Shown: positions 38,459 to 48,082 of the stretch, in pieces
Numbering within the stretch: position 1 is the first letter of the stretch
Layout of the letters: every line of letters begins with the position of its first letter
Assembly (NCBI GenBank): GCA_016219285.1
Contig: JACRNJ010000011.1
Coordinates: 1 to 60,223 of the forward strand
Source of the DNA: Deltaproteobacteria bacterium
GTDB taxonomy: Bacteria > Desulfobacterota > GWC2-55-46 > UBA9637
Direction: 5' to 3'
Length of the DNA: 60,223 nucleotides
Made by a program: the position numbers and the translations under genes
The notes under the pieces: generated by a model
Databases searched by the model: none
Told to the model about the DNA's origin: nothing
What the model saw: the letters and a program-made list of their open reading frames with translations, nothing else

Positions 38459-38521
38459 ACCACACCTTTACCCTACACACCAAAACCTTGGGAAAGAAAG
38501 CATTGAGGCGGAGAGAGACCA

Positions 38522-40159
38522 ATGGATTCCATTTCTTATGTGCAAAAAAAGAAAAAAGACATAAATAAGGTAGTCGTTGTTTATCCCTTCACATATATTA
38601 ACCCTTATTATGCCCTTCCCCCTATTGCCGCTGAATATATGCAGGCGGGCATTATCCAGACAGGCAGAGAGGCAATTCTCCTGGATATGCGCTATGAAAC
38701 TGATATCAAAGCACATTTGGAAAGCGCAGACCTTGTCTGTCTTTATGGTTATTTTGAGGACTGCTCTATATTTGGCAAATGGCGTATTCATGTTATATCT
38801 GAAGTCCTGGCGCAAATTCCTGATAACACACCTGTTGTTGCAGGAGGCACTGGGTTTAAAGAACCGGACAAGGCATTTCAGATGTATCCTAATATTGATG
38901 TCATTATTCGTGGAAACCCTGAAATTCCTATCATGGAAATCCTTTCTCAAGGAACACCTGAGAATATAAAAAACCTTGTCTATCGCAAGGGCAGCCAAAT
39001 AATCTATACACAAAGGGTCATCCACGACCTTCCTGAAGATATCTATCCGAGAAGAAATCTCAGAAACCCCGGATATAATTATCATATGATGGGAATAAAG
39101 ACTGACCTTATACGAGCTGCCGTAGGATGCAACTACAGATGCAAATTTTGCTTTGAATATGGAAAGGATTTTGACGGCAAATTCATCCGCTGGCAGGGCA
39201 GGTCTGCCAAAAGCCTGTTTAACGAGATGCAAGAGATTGATGCGCCAATTGTAGGATGGGTTGATGATGATATGACTACCAGCATGAAGACATTGGAAGA
39301 GCTTTCAGACCTCTTGCTTCAAAATAAGGTTCGCAAGCTTTATATCGGAACCGGAAGAATAGACCATGTGCTGAGGAGCAATGTGGAAACCCTGAAAAAG
39401 ATGGAAATGGCCGGCTTCCTTGCATTAAGTTTCGGCGTTGAATCGCTTAAAAGGGAAACGCTTAAATTATATGGAAAGGGGCAGACTCCGGAGAGCATAG
39501 AAAAGGCCATGCTCATGATGCAAAAAACAAATATTTTGTTAATATGCAATTTTATCTTTGGCTCTCCTGGTGAAACGGAACAAGACATGATGAATATGCT
39601 CTGGTTTGGACGAAGGTGGAATGCCGACACCCTGGTAACCAACAGATTTCGTATTCAGGAAGATTCTCCAATATACAACCTTGTCTACGACCCGCAAACA
39701 AGCAAGATAAGACCAGGCATGGAACGGATAGAGGGAGATGCTCTCTTAAGGATTAAGCACGCGGTTAAATTTGCTCAAAGGACGCCGCTGCGGATAATGT
39801 TAACAATCTTAAAGCTTTATCGCCATGAGGGCATGTTTATTGACCCGCTTTATCTGCTCTGCTCAGTTTTTGAAACCGTAACCAAACATACATGGTTTGA
39901 AAAGACTGTGGTTTTTCCGACGCTGCTGAACATGACAAAAAAAATTCTTATGTTTTCTTTTGTTCGTCAGTTCTTCAGATTAGCCGCCGCTATAGCCACG
40001 CCGCCATTGAAAGCAATCAATTGGGTGGTTGAGTTTATAGACAAACATCTTGGTATTTCTACGGTTATCCTTCCAAGGTTATTTCTGTATCTTGACAAAA
40101 AGGTGTTTAGAAAACAGAAAATAAGGTCACAGGTGGCAGAGGGAAAGCGCATAGGCTAA
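38522..40159 (+). CDS. B12-binding-type radical SAM protein
   Basis: AAVGCNYRCKFCFEYG (CX3CX2C), N-terminal cobalamin-binding-like fold, VGWVDDDMTT. Confidence 0.85.
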   Translation: MDSISYVQKKKKDINKVVVVYPFTYINPYYALPPIAAEYMQAGIIQTGREAILLDMRYETDIKAHLESADLVCLYGYFEDCSIFGKWRIHVISEVLAQIPDNTPVVAGGTGFKEPDKAFQMYPNIDVIIRGNPEIPIMEILSQGTPENIKNLVYRKGSQIIYTQRVIHDLPEDIYPRRNLRNPGYNYHMMGIKTDLIRAAVGCNYRCKFCFEYGKDFDGKFIRWQGRSAKSLFNEMQEIDAPIVGWVDDDMTTSMKTLEELSDLLLQNKVRKLYIGTGRIDHVLRSNVETLKKMEMAGFLALSFGVESLKRETLKLYGKGQTPESIEKAMLMMQKTNILLICNFIFGSPGETEQDMMNMLWFGRRWNADTLVTNRFRIQEDSPIYNLVYDPQTSKIRPGMERIEGDALLRIKHAVKFAQRTPLRIMLTILKLYRHEGMFIDPLYLLCSVFETVTKHTWFEKTVVFPTLLNMTKKILMFSFVRQFFRLAAAIATPPLKAINWVVEFIDKHLGISTVILPRLFLYLDKKVFRKQKIRSQVAEGKRIG

Positions 40160-40196
40160 AACGAATTTTGTTAACCCAATCAGGAGGAGGGGTGTT

Positions 40197-41429
40197 ATGA
40201 CACAGAAAATTGTCAATTTTTTTATTCCACTATTATTGGTTTTTATGATTCAACAACTTGCCAATGCAGAATCACAGGTTGTTAATGCTGCCGGCGTTGC
40301 GCCGTTTAGTCCTGGCGGCGAGGCAAAGGCAAAGGAGATGGCCATTCATGACGCCTTGCGGCAGGCCGTTGAGCAGGCAGTTGGAACTATGGTTGCATCA
40401 GAGACAGTGGCAGAAAATTATCAAATAATAAGGGATAATATTGTTACAAAGACGCAGGGATATATCCAAAAATACGATGTGGTAAGCGCTGGGGTTAAAG
40501 GAAATCTCTATGAAGTTACCATATCTGCGACTGTGGCGGTTGAAAATCTGCAAAATGACCTTGCTGCCATTGGGCTTTTGCACTCAAGGGTAGAAAAGCC
40601 GAGGGTTTTATTTATGATCGCAGAGCAAAATGTAGGCCAGGAATATTATCTGTTCTGGTGGTACGGAAAGAGCGAGTTTAAGGGCCAGCATTTTGATATG
40701 TCAGCGTCCGAGACTGCCATGAAGCAAGAGTTTATAAGCAAGGGCTTTAATATTGTTGACATTTCAGCTGCTACGGGTAAAACTGAAATATCAAATGCAT
40801 ATCGCATCGCTGATTTGACAGATACAGGGGCAAAAGAAATAGGAAGTAAGCTTGGCGCAGAGGTTGTTATAAAGGGTAAGGCTCTGGCAAAGGCTGGCCC
40901 GAGAATGCCTGGCAGCAGCGTTGGCTCGTATATTGCCGATATTACCGCATCGGCCATTCGTGTGGATAATGGCGCTGTGCTTGCATCGGCAATGGGTCAT
41001 GGTGTGAGCAGAAATATTTCAGAAGTAACAGGTGGAACAGAGGCATTGGAAAGGGCTTCAAAAGAGCTTTCCGGCAAGCTCATAGAACAGATTACTGCCA
41101 AGTGGAGCCAGGAGGTTCAGGGTGGCGGCCTAATTCAGATAACAGTGCGTGGCATTGAAGAATATTCCGACCTGTCGATTTTCAAAGATGTGGTAAAGGC
41201 GCAAATAAGGGGCGTTAATGCAGTTTATCAAAGGGATGTGGAAGGCGTGGAGGCTACAATTGAGGTGGATTATAAGGGGAATGCCCAGCAGCTCGCAGAT
41301 GAGATTTCAAAAAAGAAACTTAAGGAAATTCCAAAACTTAAGGTGACAGGCGCAACAGCAAATACAATAGAAGTAAGTTTTGGAGGGTCTGCAGCGCCGC
41401 CTTCAAAACTGCCTGAAGCGCTGCATTAG
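40197..41429 (+). CDS. FlgT/LPP20-like exported protein
   Basis: Signal peptide; GEAKAKEMAIHDALRQAVEQAVGTMVASETVAENYQIIRDNIVTKTQGYIQKYDVV. Confidence 0.65.
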   Translation: MTQKIVNFFIPLLLVFMIQQLANAESQVVNAAGVAPFSPGGEAKAKEMAIHDALRQAVEQAVGTMVASETVAENYQIIRDNIVTKTQGYIQKYDVVSAGVKGNLYEVTISATVAVENLQNDLAAIGLLHSRVEKPRVLFMIAEQNVGQEYYLFWWYGKSEFKGQHFDMSASETAMKQEFISKGFNIVDISAATGKTEISNAYRIADLTDTGAKEIGSKLGAEVVIKGKALAKAGPRMPGSSVGSYIADITASAIRVDNGAVLASAMGHGVSRNISEVTGGTEALERASKELSGKLIEQITAKWSQEVQGGGLIQITVRGIEEYSDLSIFKDVVKAQIRGVNAVYQRDVEGVEATIEVDYKGNAQQLADEISKKKLKEIPKLKVTGATANTIEVSFGGSAAPPSKLPEALH

Positions 41430-41770
41430 CCGTCTTATGGCTGTTCCACCCCTCAACAGCTAAAACTAAGGGTGAGGCGCAATTCTTCCGTCTCCATGAT
41501 TCAAAAGAGTTATGGGTCAAGTATTTCTGGAAAACGAGATATGCTGAGGAGATGGATATACGGATATGCAGGTAGGCGCTCTCGCGATTTGTTTTGAAGG
41601 CAACGGCAAAAGCGACAATATCTATCATGCGCCTGAAAATAAAAATTAGTGAACGTGCCGCTAACTGGTTTATGGGGCGGGTGACAGACACATCAGATAT
41701 TAACAAGGGTGCGGTGCGTATTGACACATACAATTGTTCGCCGGAAGCTATACGAATCTCCATACAGTAG
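41430..41770 (+). pseudogene. Frameshifted exported-protein gene remnant
   Basis: Three frames join plausibly: KGEAQFFRLHDSKELWVKYFWKTRYAEE / DGYTDMQVGALAICFEGNGKSDNIYHAPENKN / IKISERAANWFMGRVTDTSDINKGAVRIDTYNCSPEAIRISIQ*. Confidence 0.5.
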
Positions 41771-41800
41771 AACAGGCGGGACAAAAGGCATGGTGTTTGT

Positions 41801-42805
41801 ATGAAAGAAGTCAGGAGTCAGGAGTCAGAAGTCAGAAGCAAGAAGCAAGAAACAAGAAGTCAGAAGCAAGAAAAAATCTTATCTCTTGCCGCTTACCTCT
41901 TACCTCTTGTTCTGCTGCTACTTCTCTTTTCTGGTTGTGTTATGCCGCGGCCATATATACCGCCTAACCCTGCCAATCCCATAAAGATAGTGGCCGTGCT
42001 TCCCATGGTAAATCAAACTAATGATGTGGAGGGCCCTGAAAAAGTGAGGGAGATATTTGCCGCTAAATTGACGGAGAGGTGTTATCTCTACAAGCCTATA
42101 CAAGAGGTAAATCAGATACTCAAGCATGAGTTTGGTGTCACGCTTGGTTCACAGCTTGATATGACCAATCATCAGGAATTGGGCAAGAAGCTCGGGGTGG
42201 ATGGTGTTATATATGGCACACTCTTCAATTTTGAAGAAAAGACTACCGGTATCCTGAATATCAGAAGGGTAAGAGCAGGCTTCAAGCTGGTTGATACCAA
42301 GACAGGAACGGTGGTATGGGGAAGAGGACAGGGTATCAAAGGCGAAACAAGGATGACCGAGGGGGATGCAGGCACAGTGGCAGGCGCTGCCTCCGGGATC
42401 AGCAAATATCAGGATATAAAAGAGGGAACAGATAATAAGGATGTCGGCGACTATGCCGGGGTGCAGGATTGGCACTATCTGCCGCCGGAAAGGGCCATGA
42501 GCGAAGAGCTTGGGCAGGGCGGGATTATTGCAGGTTTTGTTAGCGGTCTTGCAGAGAAGGCCGTTAAAAAGGCAACAGGCACGTTCCTTAAACGTGAGTC
42601 GGAAGTTATGATAGACAGGATGCTCCGTACCCTGCCTGTCGGCCCCGGCTCAGCCTTGTGCGGCAGAGCTAAGGTTGCGGCTGTTGTTATACCTATGCCT
42701 GCAATACCTGAGCCGAAAATGCCTGAATTCAGCATGCCAGGCTATTTTGAATTCGGCAAAAGGGATTTTACCGATGATTATAACGTCTATAGTCAAGTCA
42801 AATAA
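41801..42805 (+). CDS. GNA1162/DUF799-like lipoprotein with repeat-derived N-terminus
   Basis: Lipobox LLLFSGC; KIVAVLPMVNQTNDVEGPEKVREIFAAKLTERCYLY; first ~24 aa MKEVRSQESEVRSKKQETRSQKQE are repeat sequence. Confidence 0.65.
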   Translation: MKEVRSQESEVRSKKQETRSQKQEKILSLAAYLLPLVLLLLLFSGCVMPRPYIPPNPANPIKIVAVLPMVNQTNDVEGPEKVREIFAAKLTERCYLYKPIQEVNQILKHEFGVTLGSQLDMTNHQELGKKLGVDGVIYGTLFNFEEKTTGILNIRRVRAGFKLVDTKTGTVVWGRGQGIKGETRMTEGDAGTVAGAASGISKYQDIKEGTDNKDVGDYAGVQDWHYLPPERAMSEELGQGGIIAGFVSGLAEKAVKKATGTFLKRESEVMIDRMLRTLPVGPGSALCGRAKVAAVVIPMPAIPEPKMPEFSMPGYFEFGKRDFTDDYNVYSQVK

Positions 42806-43002
42806 TGAAAATATGACATTTGATGCGGAGATTGTAAAACTTGGAGAAGGGTTTCATGGGAGGACGACCTTCTGAATAAGTGAAAATTATAAATGATGAA
42901 GTTTTTTACAAGTTGAGTCTTTGTTGGTTGCCTTTTGGGTGGGGATAATATCGTCCAGCAAATAATAACTGGATTAGAAAAACAAGAAAGGAGGGATGGG
43001 AG

Positions 43003-43956
43003 ATGAAGCATGTAATGGAGATGGTTGGCCGCGCGTTGTTATCACTGGTTGTCCTGTATGTATTTACAGGTTGTACACCAACTATGACAGGCGTGGTGAA
43101 ACAAGATACTACTTTGAGCGGTGAGGGTAAAAAACTTGAGGAGGCCGGGCTAAACTATTCAGGGCCTGAGTACACAATAGGTATTATCACATTTAAAAAT
43201 AAGAGCAGGACGCCTGGTCTTGAACAGCCGACAACAGACACATTGGCTACAATTATAAAATCAGCAGGCCTTGAGCCAATCATGCTTACCGAAGATGAGA
43301 TGAGAGAGCAGGAAGAGATGATTAAGCTGCAGCAGACAGGCGCGGTAAAAAAAGGCAAGAAAGATGCCGCAGAGGATTTTGAATCTATAGATTTCCGCAT
43401 ATCAGGCTCTATCACTGCGTATTCAGAGGTGGAAGAGGGATCTGATGTTCTAATTGCGCAGTCAAAGACACAGGTGGCAAGGGTTCAGGTTGATTATGGT
43501 TTGGTTGATATAGCTACTGGAAAGAGGCTTTTGCAGAAATCCGGCGCAGGTGAATACAGGAAAAAGACAGGCGGCATATTGGGATTTGGTTCAAAATCCA
43601 GCGCAGATGTTGGACTTAGAGACGGCGCTTTGAGGGATGCTCTTACTAAGGCGATGAGCGAGATGATTGATGAGTTGAATAAGAGGCCATTCCAGAGTAA
43701 AATAATGCTCGTTGATGGTAAGACAATAATATTCAGGGGCGGAACAAAATCTAAATTGGAGGCTGGCACAAAGCTTGGAGTATACAGGCCAGGGGCAGAT
43801 TTGGTTGACCCGGACACAGGCAGGGTTATCGGCAAAAGAGAGAAACAAGTCGGCGAGATAATGCTGACCAGCCATCAAAGTGAAAAGGTTTCAGAAGGCG
43901 CTATTTCCTCAGGTATGGGTTTCCAGGCAGGAGATATTGTAAAGGCGATAAAATAA
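43003..43956 (+). CDS. CsgG-like lipoprotein
   Basis: Lipobox YVFTGC; TIGIITFKNKS..., ARVQVDYGLVDIATGKRLLQKSGAGEY. Confidence 0.65.
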   Translation: MKHVMEMVGRALLSLVVLYVFTGCTPTMTGVVKQDTTLSGEGKKLEEAGLNYSGPEYTIGIITFKNKSRTPGLEQPTTDTLATIIKSAGLEPIMLTEDEMREQEEMIKLQQTGAVKKGKKDAAEDFESIDFRISGSITAYSEVEEGSDVLIAQSKTQVARVQVDYGLVDIATGKRLLQKSGAGEYRKKTGGILGFGSKSSADVGLRDGALRDALTKAMSEMIDELNKRPFQSKIMLVDGKTIIFRGGTKSKLEAGTKLGVYRPGADLVDPDTGRVIGKREKQVGEIMLTSHQSEKVSEGAISSGMGFQAGDIVKAIK

Positions 43957-43958
43957 AG

Positions 43959-44015
43959 ACAGGTTAAGGTTGAGCAAAAAATTTGTCTCTGCTTAACCTC
44001 AGCCTAAACTTCAAG
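43959..44015. repeat. Family E intergenic inverted repeat, copy 1 (short form)
   Basis: CAGGTTAAGGTTGAGCAAAAAATTTGTCTCTGCTTAACCTCAGCCTAAACTT. Confidence 0.6.
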
Positions 44016-44040
44016 CTATGTTTTATAAGGAGGTATAATT

Positions 44041-45249
44041 ATGAAAAGGTTCAGTGCAGTTTGGTTGTTATTTTTAGGTCTTTTAGTGGCGTATGGCTGT
44101 GCAAAGCCTATTGCTAAATGTACGACTCCGGAGGATAACCCGCCGCATCATTATGCCAGGGGTATGGAGCTTCTGGAGCAGGGTAAGATTGGCGATGCGG
44201 AGACAAAGTTTGAGAGGGCATTGTATTGTGATGCAGGGTATAGTCCGGCGCATGGTGGTCTGGCTATGGTCAACGCTGAAAAGGCAAAGACTCAAAAGGA
44301 ACCAGGCTATCGTCAGACAGATACCGGCAAGGCAATGGATCACCTAAAACATGCGAAAAAACTTGCAAATACAAAAGAGGATGAGTTTGCATATCATGTT
44401 GCAGGCCTGAGAGTTGCTACAGGGTTGAAGACCAAAGCATGGCTCTATGACGCAGAAGACCACGTTAAAGATGCAATAAAGCTCACTGTGGATGAACGCA
44501 AGCTTATCTATTATGAAGGCAAGGAGGCTGCCCAGTATTTTATGGGTGTTGCCTATCTTGAGGCAAGAGAGTTTCAAAAGGCAAGAGATAAGTTCAGTGA
44601 AACCATTAGCATGAAGAGGGAAGGCAAGTGGAACGAGAAGGCAGACAAAGGGTGGAAGCGGGTAGATAAGATAGTCAGGGCAATGGGCGGGATTACGCTT
44701 GGCCATGTCGGTAAGGAGATAGCCATGAGGGAATCTGTCAATAGGGGCGATATGGCTGCGCTTCTGGCAGATGAGCTAAAGATAAATAAGCTATTTGCTG
44801 GAAGGCTTCCTGTAAAAAGCGAGATAGATAAACTTAAGGCGGAGTTTACACCGGCAGATGTGCTAAACCACCACTTTAAAGAAGAGGTGCTTACTATGAT
44901 GAAGTGGGGGATAAGGGGGCTTGAGCCGCAATATGATCAGACAACAAAGGCAAATCTTTTTAAACCGGATAACGGCGTAACAAGAAAGGAATTTGCCCTG
45001 GTATTGGAGGATATACTGGTAAAACTTACCGGTGATGAAAAGATTACTACTGCCTATTTTGGCCATGAGAGGTCGCCGTTCCCGGATGTGCCGGCCACAG
45101 CGCCATGGTATAATGCGGTGATGAATATGACCACAAGGGGGCTTATGGAGACGGAGCTTTCAGGCGAATTCAGGGTTAATGAGCTTGTGGATGGCGCTGA
45201 AGCTATTCTGGCGATTCGGGTATTGAGACAGAGGATGAATATATATTAA
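44041..45249 (+). CDS. TPR lipoprotein with C-terminal SLH-like domain
   Basis: Lipobox LVAYGC; HYARGMELLEQGKIGDAETKFERAL; VTRKEFALVLEDIL...FPDVPATAPWYNAVMNMTTRGLM. Confidence 0.78.
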   Translation: MKRFSAVWLLFLGLLVAYGCAKPIAKCTTPEDNPPHHYARGMELLEQGKIGDAETKFERALYCDAGYSPAHGGLAMVNAEKAKTQKEPGYRQTDTGKAMDHLKHAKKLANTKEDEFAYHVAGLRVATGLKTKAWLYDAEDHVKDAIKLTVDERKLIYYEGKEAAQYFMGVAYLEAREFQKARDKFSETISMKREGKWNEKADKGWKRVDKIVRAMGGITLGHVGKEIAMRESVNRGDMAALLADELKINKLFAGRLPVKSEIDKLKAEFTPADVLNHHFKEEVLTMMKWGIRGLEPQYDQTTKANLFKPDNGVTRKEFALVLEDILVKLTGDEKITTAYFGHERSPFPDVPATAPWYNAVMNMTTRGLMETELSGEFRVNELVDGAEAILAIRVLRQRMNIY

Positions 45250-45342
45250 AAACAGGTTAAGGTTGAGGTCAAGGTTAAGGAAAGACAAATAATAGGTTTT
45301 TCTCAACCTCAACCTTAACCTCAACCTGTATTCAAAAGGAGG
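45250..45342. repeat. Family E intergenic hairpin, copy 2, ending in the RBS
   Basis: AACAGGTTAAGGTTGAGGTCAAGGTTAAGG...CCTCAACCTTAACCTCAACCTGTATTCAAAAGGAGG. Confidence 0.85.
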
Positions 45343-45348
45343 TTTCTT

Positions 45349-46197
45349 ATGGAGAGATTTATATTTATGCTTTCATTTTTGTTTTTGGCAATGCCTGTTA
45401 TTGTAAAGGCACAACAGCCGCCTCAGCTTGTAACAGACCAAACCCAAGCCTTTATAAAAGGAGGGTTTGTGGTAAAAGGCGAAGGGGTGCCTAAAGAAGG
45501 CATTACACACCCTGGTCAAAAAGAATTGACTGCTAAAAGGGCAGCGACGGTAGTTGCACAAAGAAATCTGGCAGAGATTTTAAATGGTATCAGGATTTCC
45601 GGCCAGACTACGGTAAAGGATGCGGCATTGGAGTCTGAGTTGATAAGGAGTTCGGTTGAAGGGATGATAAAAGATATAAAACCTATTTATGAGGCATACG
45701 ACTCTTTAAAAGAGGTTGCCATTGTTTATATTTCCGTGGGTGTTGACGGACCTAACGGTCTTACAGGCCATCTCTTGCCTCAGATGCTGTCCACACTTCC
45801 ACAGCCTACAGCGCCTGCCTATGCTCCGCCTGCAACTCCGCCGCCAGCGCCGCAGCAGCCTTATGATGCCCTTATATTGGACATAAAAGAGCATCCATTC
45901 AAACCGGCGCTTATAAACAGGATATTGGCTCAGAACGGTGAGATGCTTTATGATCCGACCAAGATTGCCCAGAATATTCTGGTAGAAAGAGGCGCTGGCG
46001 ACTATACAAATGATGTTGGCAAGGCAAAGGCGATACTATCTGAAAGAGGCGCTAAAAACCCACTGGTAGTCAAGGCGTCTGGTGTTGTGAAGTTTACCGA
46101 TGTTCAGGTAACCGGAGACGATGCGGCAAATATATTTACCGCCAACCAAAAGTCTAACTTTCTGGAAGGCGCAAAGGTTGTATTTGTGCTGAAGTGA
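45349..46197 (+). CDS. LPP20-like exported protein
   Basis: Signal peptide; ELTAKRAATVVAQRNLAEILNGIRISGQTTVKDAALESELIRSSVEGMIKDIKPIYEAYDS. Confidence 0.65.
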   Translation: MERFIFMLSFLFLAMPVIVKAQQPPQLVTDQTQAFIKGGFVVKGEGVPKEGITHPGQKELTAKRAATVVAQRNLAEILNGIRISGQTTVKDAALESELIRSSVEGMIKDIKPIYEAYDSLKEVAIVYISVGVDGPNGLTGHLLPQMLSTLPQPTAPAYAPPATPPPAPQQPYDALILDIKEHPFKPALINRILAQNGEMLYDPTKIAQNILVERGAGDYTNDVGKAKAILSERGAKNPLVVKASGVVKFTDVQVTGDDAANIFTANQKSNFLEGAKVVFVLK

Positions 46198-46204
46198 AGG
46201 TTCT

Positions 46205-46288
46205 AAAAACAGATTAAGGTTGAGGTCAAGGTTAAGGAAAGACAAATAATAGGTTTTTCTCAACCTCAACCTGTATTCAAAAGGAGGT
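46205..46288. repeat. Family E intergenic hairpin, copy 3, ending in the RBS
   Basis: AACAGATTAAGGTTGAGGTCAAGGTTAAGGAAAGACAAATAATAGGTTTTTCTCAACCTCAACCTGTATTCAAAAGGAGG; near-identical to copy 2. Confidence 0.85.
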
Positions 46289-46294
46289 AACTGT

Positions 46295-47041
46295 ATGAGA
46301 AAGACTTTACTATCGCTCGCTGTTTTTGCAGTATCAATTTTCTTTTATTCTAGCGCCGAGGCCATTGTTCATGTAGAGGGCAGATATTGGTTTACAAGCC
46401 TTAATTCAAAGGTAAAAGCAACAGAAACCAGTCTTATAGGCACGGAGATTGATTTGGCAGATACCCTTGGAATGAGCAAGTCTAAGGATTTCTGGGAGGC
46501 AAGAATTGATTTAAATCTTGGCGACCATCACCTTATGTACAGCTATATGCCATTATCCTGGAGTGGGCAGAAGACTATAACCCAATCTGTAAACTTTGCC
46601 GGCACAACTTATGCTGCCAATGCGCAGGTTGATTCTAAATTAGATATAATTTATCAAAGGGTAGGATACAGATATAATATAATTGATAGAATTGGCAACC
46701 AACTTGGCGTTATCTTTGACGTGAAAATACTTGATATAAAAACAAATCTCAAAACAACAGCCGTTGACGAATCTTATTCGGTTACTGTGCCTATTCCAAC
46801 TATAGGGCTGGGCGCTCAGGTTGGATTGCCATTTTTATTATCTTTTGGCGGAGAGATAACTGGCATTGCATATGGCGGCAATCAACTGATAGACTGGGAG
46901 GCCTATATAAATTTCAATCCTGTTCCTTTTACTACCATATCAGGCGGCTATAGGACTTTTGGCTTGAATGTAAAGGATAAGGACAATAAAGTGGATTTTT
47001 CATTGGCAGGGCCGTTTTTAATGGTAAATGTAGGATTTTAA
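46295..47041 (+). CDS. Outer-membrane beta-barrel-like protein
   Basis: Signal peptide, alternating amphipathic strands, terminal aromatic residue (VNVGF). Confidence 0.7.
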   Translation: MRKTLLSLAVFAVSIFFYSSAEAIVHVEGRYWFTSLNSKVKATETSLIGTEIDLADTLGMSKSKDFWEARIDLNLGDHHLMYSYMPLSWSGQKTITQSVNFAGTTYAANAQVDSKLDIIYQRVGYRYNIIDRIGNQLGVIFDVKILDIKTNLKTTAVDESYSVTVPIPTIGLGAQVGLPFLLSFGGEITGIAYGGNQLIDWEAYINFNPVPFTTISGGYRTFGLNVKDKDNKVDFSLAGPFLMVNVGF

Positions 47042-47042
47042 T

Positions 47043-47204
47043 ATTACCGTGTCCGTGACCATGTTTCGTGTCTGCAGATTTAACCACACACCAGGAAAGC
47101 TCTGGTCTTCAGACCAGAGATAAAATCAGATCATTATAAAAGCGCTGCTTTTTAAGACTGGGTGTAATGGTTTACGGTCACGGATAACGGACACGGACAA
47201 CGGT
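47043..47204. repeat. Family C repeat, copy 2
   Basis: ACCGTGTCCGTGACCATG...TTTACGGTCACGGATAACGGACACGGACAACGGT. Confidence 0.7.
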
Positions 47205-47212
47205 ATTTTAAA

Positions 47213-47998
47213 ATGTCTATATTCAGATACCTTGGCAGGATAGTTTTATCATTTCTTTATGACCTCTATGAGATAGGGGACTTTGTAATATCTTCCGTAA
47301 GTTCACTTCTATTTAACTTCACTACAGGCAGAAGGGCCATATCCAGCATTATATATAAACAGGTATATTTTACCGGTATTGAGGCCTTTTCCATCATTTC
47401 ATGGATTGCTGCAATACTTGGCATTATCATTGTTACGCAGGTTATCAGCATACTTCCATTCTTCGGCGGTGAGAGACTTATAGGTGAAATACTAGTATGG
47501 GTAGTTATAAGGGAGCTTGGTCCTGTGTTTGCAGGAATAATTGTCATAGCCAGAAGCGGGACTGCTATGGCTGCAGAACTTGGTTCTATGCGGGTGAATG
47601 ATGAGATTACTGCGCTTGAGGCTATGGGGATAGAACCAAAGAGATACCTTGTTGCGCCAAGGGTCGTAGGGACTGCGATTTCTGTTTTTGTTTTAACCTT
47701 TTATTTTGAAGTCATAACAATACTTGGCGGCTATCTGTTGGCCGGTTTTGGCAAACGGATAACATTTGGCGTATATATATCCAGTGTGCTGGAGACTATT
47801 GGATTTATGGACATTGCCGCATCGCTTTTGAAAAGTGTAGTATTTGGTCTTATAATAGGCGCTGTAGCTACACTTCACGGCCTAAGGGTTGGGAAGTCAA
47901 TAACGCAAATTCCACAACAGACTACAAAGGCAGTAATAAGCAGCCTCTTTCTTGTATTTGTAGTGGATGGTATAATAACAGCAATGTTTTTCATGTAG
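47213..47998 (+). CDS. mlaE: MlaE-family ABC transporter permease
   Basis: LIGEILVWVVIRELGPVFAGIIVIARSGTAMAAELGSMRVNDEITALEAMGIEPKRYLVAPR. Confidence 0.93.
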   Translation: MSIFRYLGRIVLSFLYDLYEIGDFVISSVSSLLFNFTTGRRAISSIIYKQVYFTGIEAFSIISWIAAILGIIIVTQVISILPFFGGERLIGEILVWVVIRELGPVFAGIIVIARSGTAMAAELGSMRVNDEITALEAMGIEPKRYLVAPRVVGTAISVFVLTFYFEVITILGGYLLAGFGKRITFGVYISSVLETIGFMDIAASLLKSVVFGLIIGAVATLHGLRVGKSITQIPQQTTKAVISSLFLVFVVDGIITAMFFM

Positions 47999-48050
47999 CC
48001 TGCCGATTTATCGGCGTCTTTTAAAGCGTCCATAAATCGGCAAGCTGCAA
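47995..48050. repeat. Family A palindromic repeat, copy 6 (contains the mlaE stop codon)
   Basis: GTAGCCTGCCGATTTATCGGCGTCTTTTAAAGCGTCCATAAATCGGCAAGCTGC. Confidence 0.75.
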
Positions 48051-48082
48051 ATACGTTGATAAAGCAGCTGCAATCTTTCAAA

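Noticed and set aside
38468-39232. 254-aa minus-strand ORF opposite the radical SAM gene
   Set aside because: The plus strand has a clear CX3CX2C radical SAM protein; the antisense ORF shows no family features.
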